Below, piece after piece: positions 45,716 through 54,900 of a DNA stretch of 64,000 bases. The DNA comes from Branchiostoma lanceolatum (lineage: Eukaryota; Chordata; Leptocardii; Amphioxiformes; Branchiostomatidae). Below the pieces are notes generated by a model that was not told the origin of the DNA, ran no database searches, and worked only from the letters and a program-made list of their open reading frames with translations. The position numbers and the translations under genes are program-made. How positions within the stretch are numbered: position 1 is the first letter of the stretch; the number at the start of each line of letters is the position of its first letter. The DNA is taken from the NCBI RefSeq assembly GCF_035083965.1, contig NC_089731.1, positions 689,501-753,500 of the forward strand. The letters run 5' to 3'.

Positions 45716-46313
45716 AGAAATGGTCAGCTATGATTCGACCAAAGCATTTTAGATAGCTCATTGTTGAAAACTGTAAAACGCTGGGCTGCGTGCGGGAGCA
45801 GATGCTCTTGAGCGTAATGAAAATATTTGCATTACGCTAACATTGGTTAATCAGGAACGTCAAAGGAAGCCAGACTTCATAATCTTTGCTTTTCTCTTAA
45901 GAAGAAATGAGTTGTTATATGGTAGCAAGGTGACCACGTTGAAAGGTTTCGGAATGTACACAACCACGAAGAAATTTAATTAGCAATTCCCAGTGCCATG
46001 GCTAAATTGGAAATGTCAAAGGAAGACCAAACTTCAGAATCTTTGCTTTTCTCTTGTGAAACATTGAATGACCGTATGGCATCAAGGAGACCAAAATGAA
46101 CGGCTGCTGAATGTACACAACCACAAAGAAATCTAATCAAAAATTATACGTGACTTGACTAAATCGGAAATGTCAAAGGAAGAGCAAACTTAAGAAGCTT
46201 TACATTTCTCCTGAGGATCCTCAAGTGGCCATATGGTACCATGAGGGCCAGCGTGGGTATAAAGCCATGCGGTACGACCGTTCTAACAGAACCTTCCACG
46301 TCCTGCCGCCACC

Positions 46314-48097
46314 ATGTATCCGGTTTGCTCTGCAGCCCTGCTGATCGTCGCCCTGCTGCCGTTCGCAGCCGCAGTTCAACTCGAGGGAAAGGAGGACCGG
46401 GGTAAGCTGAACATTGTCATTTCATTGCCTGTTTCTGTGCTTGTGTGGCTTAGATACTCTCCAAGCAGAGGAGTGGGTCCGGCAGGTTTTTGACGTGTGG
46501 GTTATAGAGACAAAAAAAACATGACAAAGTAGAAAGCCCGACGAAAACGCCTAAAAACACGTTAAAAACCTGCCGGACCCACTCCTCTGCTTGGAGAGTA
46601 GCTTTAGATACAATGCCCAATCTCACCTGATTTTTTTTGCAGTGAAATACACAAATGTTTTCGTGACAATAAGTCCCCTTTACAAGACATGATTGATTCT
46701 AAAAGAGTTTGCTGTACGAACTCTATTTCTTGATCAACACAGTAACTTAAGATCTCGTCTTGGAGTTCTCTTGTCACCAAATTTTATTTCTTGTTTCCAA
46801 ATTGTTGTAAGCCGACAGTCACTCGGGCACAGTAAATGTATCCGTTATGAAAACACATTAAAGAGTTGGGCTTACAAATAGCTTTATTTCGTACGTGACT
46901 GCTTTCAATTCAATTTTGATCTACCGACAGAAGTACAGTACCAAGTATACGCAAACTCAACTGCTTTTGTGAAAAGGCGCGCCTTCAGGCAAAACATACT
47001 TAAAACATGTATTTGTTATTAAGTAATGAAAACACAGCGCGTCATTTTTGTTGTACAAACATTCTATTCTGAAGTAACTGATAATTCAGTCCGTAGAATT
47101 AAATGTTTTTGTTGCAGGTTTGCGTTCCATTATCGAAGTTGTTATTTCCTTCGCTTGACTTTCTTGTACTTTGGCCATTTAAGATCCCACCAACCATGCA
47201 GATAACCAGGAAACTGCTGAGGCCAGAAACCGCCCCTTTGGCCGCCTCTTCCTTTGAAGACTGTGCGCATCTCTACTCTCTATTCTACATTAAGTGTTGT
47301 ATTTGCAGGTTTGGTACTGCTTGTCAATTGATAAAACTACTATTGTACAATGATTGTGTTGAATGTATAATGTATCTACAGATAATGATGAGAGGAACAA
47401 TCCTCCCCCCGGTGCTGCCCACTTCCAAGACTGCGCCAACCTCTACCCTCTACTCTACTGGACCAACTCAGTGCAGGACGGAGTCTTCCCCATCAAACCT
47501 GAGTCTTCCACCGACCACTTTGACGTCTACTGTGACATGACTACAGATGGTGGGGGCTGGACCGTCATACAGAGGAGGGTTGACGGGAGACTCAACTTTG
47601 TTCGGCACTGGGCAGATTACAAAATTGGGTTTGGGAGGGTCGAGGGGGAACACTGGCTTGGACTGGCTAAAATACACAACCTGACATCCCAGAATAGCTA
47701 TGAGTTGTATGTGGAGTTAGAAGATTGGGAAGGTAACCTTGCTTATGCTAAATATGACACCTTCAGCATTGGGGATGAGAGTACAGATTATACACTGAAC
47801 ATTGGGGGCTACAGTGGGAATGCTGGAGACTCGATGGGGTGGCATAATGGTATGAAATTCAGTGCTAGGGATGTGGACCATGGTGGTAGTCACTGTGCTC
47901 AGAGGTTTTCAGGTGGCTGGTGGTATAACGCCTGTGCTCACTCTGACCTGAACGGTCCCTACTACCAGTCAGAGGACTATAATGGGGATGACACAGGGTT
48001 TGGTGTTGACTGGTATCACTGGAAAAATACCCACTATTACTCACTGAAGGCCACCAAGATGATGGTACGGCCTCGAAACTTTGTCCGTAATCTGTAA
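46314..48097 (+). CDS. Secreted fibrinogen-related protein (FREP3), two exons
   Basis: About 267 residues. TATAAAG at 46258-46264 precedes the start gccaccATG at 46314. Exon 46314-46401 encodes a signal peptide (MYPVCSAALLIVALLPFAAA) and joins phase 1 to 47382-48097. The second exon is a full fibrinogen C-terminal domain, closest to FREP1: FQDCANLYPLLYW, YCDMTTDGGGWTVIQRR, GFGRVEGEHWLGLAKIH, GGYSGNAGDSMGWH, HCAQRFSGGWWYNAC, KATKMMVRP. The calcium loop is shortened to DVDHGGSHCA, where FREP2 has DRDNDMDPDVHCA, so metal binding may be weaker. Between the exons lie a foldback element and a truncated FReD exon copy. AATAAA at 48503-48508 is the likely poly(A) signal. Confidence 0.94.
46458..46604. 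mobile_element. Foldback element (TCTCCAAGCAGAG ends) in FREP3 intron
   Basis: Arms of about 40 bases, ACTCTCCAAGCAGAGGAGTG... and its inverse complement, pair almost perfectly around an A-rich centre. Flanks ggcttagat and gctttagat are 7 of 9 identical, possibly a worn 9-bp target duplication. Related ends occur at 49947-50062 and near 59850. Confidence 0.8.
47150..47310 (+). pseudogene. Truncated copy of a FReD exon start
   Basis: In an open stretch the protein FEDCAHLYSLFYIKC appears, parallel to FQDCANLYPLLYW at the start of the real FREP3 exon 150 bases downstream; homology stops after about 25 codons. It has no usable continuation, so I treat it as a boundary copy that became an exon relic. 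Splicing into it would end the protein early. Confidence 0.65.
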
Positions 48098-48780
48098 CTA
48101 AAGTTCAGATCCTTGTTTCATTTAAATTCATCGTATATTATACATATCATGCAAATGAAACAGTCACTATTATAGTAAGTGCTTTAGAGATATGTACAAC
48201 AATGAACACATGTGTAGTGCAGACTACAGTAACTATATGTACTTTAACTGTAATTTGGCATATTTAGATGGATGTTGTTTATGCTGCGATACGTTCATCT
48301 GACTGTGCTCATTATATCCAACATGTAAATGGTCCCTACTACAAGTGGGAGTAGAGAACTATCTTCATGATTGCATGTGATGCACAGAGTGTGCTGAATT
48401 GTACAGCTGTACCTGGTAACATTAGAAAGATCACAATTTCTCACTGAAAGCTATAAAGATGATTATCCTTTCAACTTTACACAAAAGCTTGAAACTTGCT
48501 TGAATAAATAGTTCAATTAGCACGTGTTTGATTTACTTTAAGTAGGAGCAAAGTAACAAAAAATATCAGTGAAGAACTTCAAGGAGGAATGACTTGAAAG
48601 GGTCTGTCTACCTTCCTTATCTAATAGGGAATAATAGACTGGCTCATCCTTAAAAAAACCTGAAAACCCTTAGCCTTATTCACATATGTTGCTCAAGAAA
48701 ACCACGGAGGTCGGTTTTTCAGTCCCATGAACTTAATTATTTTGTATTTGCTATGTGTGCAAAAGATGTCGTGTTTGTGA
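48098..48780. other. FREP3 3' region, no other gene seen
   Basis: Holds the candidate FREP3 poly(A) signal AATAAA at 48503-48508. Nothing else is recognisable; no continuation exon for the minus-strand coiled-coil gene was found here. Confidence 0.5.
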
Positions 48781-48788
48781 GGATCTAC

Positions 48789-49507
48789 CTGTTTTCTGTT
48801 TGTACTCTGCGCTCATCCGGGCGAACTCCCGTTCCATCTGTTTGTTCTCTTCTGCTAGTTGCGTCAGAGGACCTGAAGTCATGGGGCAAATCAGGCATGT
48901 CATGCATGTTATCAGGAAACATAACTAAGACACATAACTGCTCATTTACAGGGCTCTGATGATAATTATATCGAATCTGAGGTAATGTTAAAGCGGATGA
49001 CACCATGTAAATTCGAAGCAAGAATGTGATGTGATTCTCCCGTGTTGTATTGTTATCTATGATTTATATGATTATGATGTACGAGCCGCATTTCTTCGTA
49101 AAAATAGATGGCAACATCAGGCTCTGACGAACTGATTTTAAAAAAAGGAAAAAGTCAACTTCTTCTGCAAGTCTTGTCAGAGGGTCTGGGACGTCATGGA
49201 ACAGACCAAAAGATACCATGCCTGATACCAGGAATCAAAGATTAGACCCATAACTGCTTAGATACAGGGTTCTGATACAATGGAAAAGGTCAAAGACTAG
49301 TTTTGTCAGAGGGTACCTGGAAAGCCATGGAGAACAAGTAAGACACGTTACTAGTGTTACTAACTACTCCGAATGCAGGGATCTGATTCAAAGATCGACC
49401 TCTCAGTACAATATCAAACTCAGGTGAAATGATTAAGTACAAGTATCATAGCTATGATACGTATGTCCACAGTTTTACCTGGGTTGCATTTTGCGGACAT
49501 GGCAGGT
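48789..49507 (-). CDS. Unrecognised protein: two linked exons, short coiled coil, partial
   Basis: Exon 49479-49507 holds ATG at 49500 and reads MSAKCNP then phase 1 (donor GTAAAA, acceptor ttacag). Exon 48789-48872 joins in phase and reads PLTQLAEENKQMEREFARMS and on, a strongly charged heptad-like helix, ending phase 1 before GTAGAT. Both exons have matching phases and the acceptor side of the second is copied upstream, as for real exons elsewhere here. No continuation was found before FREP3. It may be a small gene, a 5' fragment of a gene whose other exons I missed, or a relic. Function unknown. Confidence 0.4.
48856..49400 (-). repeat. Acceptor-side copies of the coiled-coil exon
   Basis: The plus-strand text gctagttgcgtcagaggacctgaagtcatgg and the following about 90 bases recur with changes at about 49165-49285 and 49298-49400 (cttgtcagagggtctgggacgtcatgg; ttgtcagagggtacctgg). 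The unit includes the exon start and its acceptor, then intron. Confidence 0.65.
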
Positions 49508-51560
49508 CTGTAACATACAATTTGGCCTCTGCAATCAGACTTCCAAATATTGCTAAGAACAACTCTAATTACAATCCTACATGTTTTAGCTGATGAATCG
49601 GTCGCTGTTACTTTGCTGGTATTTTATGACCTTGCTGCACAACTAAAAGACCTACTAAATAATGCAGAAACATTCGTTAAACTTTTTAAGCATTACTACT
49701 GAGCTGGATTCTAACATCTGCTTGGAGATTTCAGTTTGACAAACTGTACGAACGTAAGTCTGTTAGAACTGGTGTAGCTAATCTGCGCCCGAGGCGTTAT
49801 AAACTTTACAGGTCATGGACACAATAACTACGGCATTATTACTGTCTGGTCGCTCTATCCGTACACAGGCACATTTAGCTGTAGTTTGTGATGGTTCACG
49901 GTATCATAAACCTAGTAAGATTAACTGAAATGACAGTATTGTCGCAGGCATTCTCCAAGCAGATCGTTCAGATGGCTAACCTGAGAATGACACCATGCGT
50001 GGAGTACCCGGAGGTTGAGAAACGTGACGATTTTGCCTGTCTACATCTGCTTGGAGATTAGTCAGCAGTGTGTAGTTACTTTTTGTTGAGAGTGGTTGTA
50101 CGGGGGACCTTGAGATCAGAGAACTATCATTATATGGCTCATTTCATTCATTGAACCATAAGTGGTTAGACGGGGTCTTTAGACCGTTCCATTTATCATC
50201 TTTAGGGGGAGATTCTCTGTTACCGATTTACGATAAATATAGTAGTATAATACAGACAAAGTCACTACACTACGGTTTAAGATAGATTTGTTACCAATTT
50301 TTGTAAGACAATTTAATATGATTTTGTTAATCTATGTGATGAAAACAATACGTCAATTATTTTCATCGCTTTCGGCAAAACGTGATAGGCTGTATTAGGT
50401 GAGGTCACGCGTCATACGGGCGAGAACAATTGTGCCTGACCTTGTTATAATGGTGGGAGGGGGGTGAGCCAGATTATTCATATCAACTTTATGTTGATCG
50501 TTTGTATGAACACAAGCGAGGGATAGTCTAGAGATGTTGTCCACAGTGTCGAAACAATAATATTCAATCGTTGTCTATACTACGCCTAGTGGCTGTTGAA
50601 AAAAATAAATCTCATTCGTCAATGTTGCCATCGGGCGCCCTTCTGAATTCACAGACAAAATTCACTGCACCATAACTGCTCAGATAATTGCTAGAAAAAT
50701 CGTAGTTTGATTGATTTTAGAAAAATAATCAATTTTTGCGTCTTTCCCAGATTTTAAGAGAACACACACCATACGGGTGAGAACAATTGTACTGACATCG
50801 CTGGTAGTGGGGTTGGGGTAAGCTACATGCAGATCTGTCAGTGGCACATTTATAGTAAACACATGCAATAGTAGGATAGATGTCTTGTCGACAAGTTCAA
50901 AACAAACCATACTCAGTGTCTACCATAAGCCAAATGACACCAAAATTGAGTGCGTTCTTGTGACAGTCGGGGATATGTTGTACAGCAGTCGGGGATATGT
51001 CTTACAGCAGTCGGCTGCCTTGTGACCGAACATGTTATCGTAGATAGCTGTCGACTAAAGACTCTGCCATAGTCTCGTATGATCACAAGACATCGTACGC
51101 GTATACGACGAATGTGCTTTACACACCCACCATAAGAATGCTCTCACCTCCAACTTGGGATCCTTTCTTAACAGGCATTCTGGTCGATGTCTTGAGGGTC
51201 AGAGACGTCTTAAGGTTCCTCTACAGCTGACTGATTGCTAATATTGTTCGTACGCACTCAAGAATTTGTGTTGTGATTCTTCATGAAAACGGCAGTCGTT
51301 TTGATACCTTGTGTGGCCTGTTTGACCTTACAGCGTACAGTTTGAAGCAATGGCAGGACGCACCCTTTAGTCTACCCTGGGGCGTTTGTCTCATTGACCT
51401 CTAAGCAGATGTAAGGTAAGGTTCAGTGTTTTTGCGGAATTGTGCGCGTATATCTAGTGATCCTAGGCGGAAAATATGAAATAAAAACGCGGAAAAATAG
51501 AAATGCACGTTAAACAATGAGCCGAATACTACATCTGCCTTGAGATTAGTGAATGAATGA
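49508..51560. other. Mostly empty intergenic DNA
   Basis: No convincing gene. A tiny minus-strand open start at 51149-51182 (MPVKKGSQVG, donor GTGAGAGC) could be a first exon but nothing joins it in phase. Foldback fragments with the TCTCCAAGCAGA end lie at 49947-50062 and, more decayed, at 51390-51555. Confidence 0.4.
49947..50062. mobile_element. Foldback fragment, TCTCCAAGCAGA family
   Basis: The start gcattctccaagcagat and the end atctgcttggagatta are inverse complements about 115 bases apart; the interior does not pair. A decayed relative of the element at 46458-46604. Confidence 0.55.
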
Positions 51561-51578
51561 ATAAATGAAAGAATGAAC

Positions 51579-51584
51579 TTTATT
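51579..51584 (-). terminator. Candidate poly(A) signal of the PM20D1-like gene
   Basis: AATAAA on the minus strand (plus: TTTATT), about 350 bases past the stop at 51934. It lies within a dispersed repeat whose sequence itself contains the hexamer, so the signal may be repeat-derived. Confidence 0.45.
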
Positions 51585-51933
51585 GCTCAACAATCGCACA
51601 TGGTACAATGTATGGCATTAAATCAACAATACTACAAGGCTAATCTATCCTGCAATTCTAACTACAAAATAGCATATAACAGTATATCGATTACAATATA
51701 GTCATGTATGGGTAATTTGGTATCGCTTTTGGAATGATGCATATAAAAAAATGACCTATGTAGCTGGATATAGGAGTTGATCATGACAACAGTACATAAA
51801 AAATATCGTTCTGTGGTTTTCTGTCTGACAGCTATTGCTAGAGACAACCTGCCTAGCTACTGGCCCCTTACTCCCCTTACTCCAGGCAGCATGGTCCTCT
51901 CCTGTCTCTGTGTTTTCAAAGTAGCTCAAAAAG

Positions 51934-54900
51934 CTACAAGTCCCCATCATGTTCGTGGCTCCTCACCACCAAAGGTTTGTCAACGTTCCGCATCAGGTGG
52001 AAGTAAAAGTTCATCGTCCTCTCGTAGTCCCGGATGGAGATCCTCTCGTTCACCCCGTGAAGTCTCGCGTGATCTTCCGGGCCCATGACGTTCGGGGAGA
52101 ACCGGTAGATGGCGCTCGTGAGCTTCCAGTAGCGACGAGCATCTGATACACAAAATGAAAGAAACGTTTTTGATACACAACAGCACTTTGAAGATCTCAT
52201 GACTTCGTCCAATATGAAAAGTTTCTCGTATGCTTTGTCTGGTCGCAATTCATTAATTATGCAAATGAGGTTTTGATTGACATTACATGTGCCCAATAAT
52301 CACTCCACGGTGAACATCACTAGCACATGGAAAATAACACACTGACTACGAAAACACAAATATACAAACCAAAAACTATACTTCCCTGTAATCGGTAGCT
52401 TTTTCCGTGGCACTGACAGTCATATCTGATTAATAAACAGTTCTACCAACTCTGACCTGTGCTTCCTGCCATTCCAGCATCTACACTCTGCGGTCATCTT
52501 CTTATTCACTTCCTGTCACTCAAATAATAACTACCACAAACCAACACAAGCATACCCAAACATCTAAAATATGCACTCCGTACGCGGAGTCAACAAATGT
52601 AAATAACAGTGACGTTATGAATCAAATAGGTGTACCTTGATTCGTAGTAACCGCACACTCAATCTTTTTGCATGCTAACTACGGAAAGATTATAAGCCAG
52701 CAGTTACAATGGACGATGGTGCCCAGGCTATAGGTTACGCCCCCTCTCACTGGACCCGCGGCACGCTGGCGGCGTCGCTGCGCCCTAAAGCCCCCTCTCA
52801 CTGGACCCGCGGCACGCTGGCGGCGTCGCTGCGGCCGATCGAACTGACAAAGCACTCAACAAGTGTCATCGACAAAAAAACGAATATTTTTAAGCTTTAT
52901 GTCTTTCGATGTCTTTTAAGTCATACTTGTACATTTTGCATGATATTCCCATTATAAAGTCAAGGGTAACACAAATTCAGCTTAGGACACAGCCAACGTG
53001 CCGCGGGTCCAGTGAAATAGGGGCATGACTACGGAAAATAAGATTACCCAAAAAAGTATGCTTCGGCTAACGTACCGGTGAAACCCGTCTGCACAGCGGG
53101 CGCCACGAGTGAGTCCGGGAAGATCTGCTGGATGGTCTCCTGTACCGCCATGTACGCTGGAGACTCCGGACCGCTCGGAGATACCGGTGCGGGATCGAAA
53201 GACTCCAACACCTCAATCTTCACCCTGGGGTCGTTCATGACCTTGAAAGACAGAGGAAAAATGTCCAGACTATGCTACACCAAAAATGGTTACTCAAGCA
53301 AGTGGATACAATTTTGACACAATGTTAGTTTGAAACAGTTTTTGTTTTAGCTTTTATGTAGTTTGCAGTTTCAAAATTGTGTCCAGTTGATTGAGTAAGT
53401 ATTTCTGGCGTATCTTATTACCTGGATGTCTAACCTTCATCAACATGTCCAGACTATGGATGGTGTACAAATTGTCAAATAAACTGATGAAAGTACAGAC
53501 TAATAAGTATCTAGTACCAGCCCAGAAAAAAACAGCCATGCCTTCAAGTACCAGACTTGTCAACGCAGAATTGAAGTTTTCAAAAATTCATTTTTCCTTA
53601 TAACTGTCGGAGGGTGGAACTCGTTGCCACCAAGTAGTGTAGGAGCATCCTCAGTAGATAACTTAAGTCAGTGTTTACAGTCAGAAGTGCGAAGGTTAGG
53701 TGTGACAGGCCGTTCGGTGTAACACAACCAGCTGCTGCCGCGCCGCGTGCCTGCAAAGCTGGTGTGCTACGCCGAATGGCAGTTATACCAGCTATACAGA
53801 GAAAGAAGCTGGAGTGTTTTGCCAAATGACAGTTATACCAGCTATACAGATACAGAAGCTGGCGTGTTATGCCAAATTGCGGTTAAACCGGCTATACAGA
53901 TACAGAAGCTGGAGTGTTTTGCCGAATGACAGTTATACCAGCTATACAGATACAGAAGCTGGCGTGTTATGCCAAATTGCGGTTAAACCGGCTATAGAGA
54001 TACAGAAGCTGGAGTGTTTTGCCGAATGACAGTTATACCAGCTATACAGATACAGAAGCTGGTGTATTATAATGAATTGCGGTTAAACCGGCTATACAGA
54101 TACAGATACAGACCTTGGCGTCGTGATCTAGAACCTCCTGAATCGTCTGTCTGGGGTGTACTCGGTGGTTCACGATAGCGACCGCTTCGGGAGCGATGAC
54201 GTTGTCCTTAATACCGGCGTCAAACCGCGTGACGGCTGTGGTGGTTCGGCACAGAGCGTTCGTGGCGGCCTCTCGTGTGAGAACCCACCGCAAGACGGGG
54301 GCGAAGAGCCACAGGTTGGACGCGATGACGCGGTGGGGGAGGCTCATCTCGGTGGCGAGGTGCTCGGCGAGGTCCCGCTCGGGCCCCGAGCCCCAAAGGT
54401 TCGGCTGCTGGTTCCTTTCTAAGTTAGTAACGGCCTGGGACAGAACGCCTATAGCCGACTCTTTCTCAGGCATCGACCCGTGTCCCCCCTTCATCCGAAC
54501 ACTGAGCCTCACCGTTAAGTAACCCTTCTCAGTCACGCTGAGCAGGGCAACTTTCTTGTCCACCCCTGGTACAAAATCTTTGGTTACGGCAAAACCCTCG
54601 TCTACAACAAACTCCAGCTTTACTTCACGCTTCTCCAACAGTTCCGCGATCTTCTGCGCCCCATAGTGACCTAAGACCTATTGAAATAATAAGAATAATG
54701 CTATGAAAAATACTTTCAGATACAGGTCCATTTTTACATGGAACACGTTACCTTATGGCGTTCAATCTGCTAATAAGTTTCGGCAAAAGCTTCTTATGAT
54801 TGTATAGAAATTAGTCAATTTGATTAGATGTTGAGTGCAAATAGTAGCTGTTATGTCTTTTATGTAGTTTGTATGTCTTATGTTTGAATGCTTTATGTCC

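Larger units (their letters stand above)
44760..46313 (+). repeat. Array of FREP promoter copies upstream of FREP3
   Basis: The block seen before FREP2 (ctttgcttttctcttgagga, then ttgagtgacc..atggcacc, then ggctataaagcc..acggttcaacc..acagaac) recurs at about 44847, 45000, 45223, 45547, 45888, 46043 and 46203, spacing 150-320 bases. Only the last copy keeps TATAAAG (46258-46264) in front of a coding exon. The others have altered TATA boxes such as ctatgaagc, actattaggc or acagataaagc. The hairpin MITE at 45317 interrupts one unit. Confidence 0.85.
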
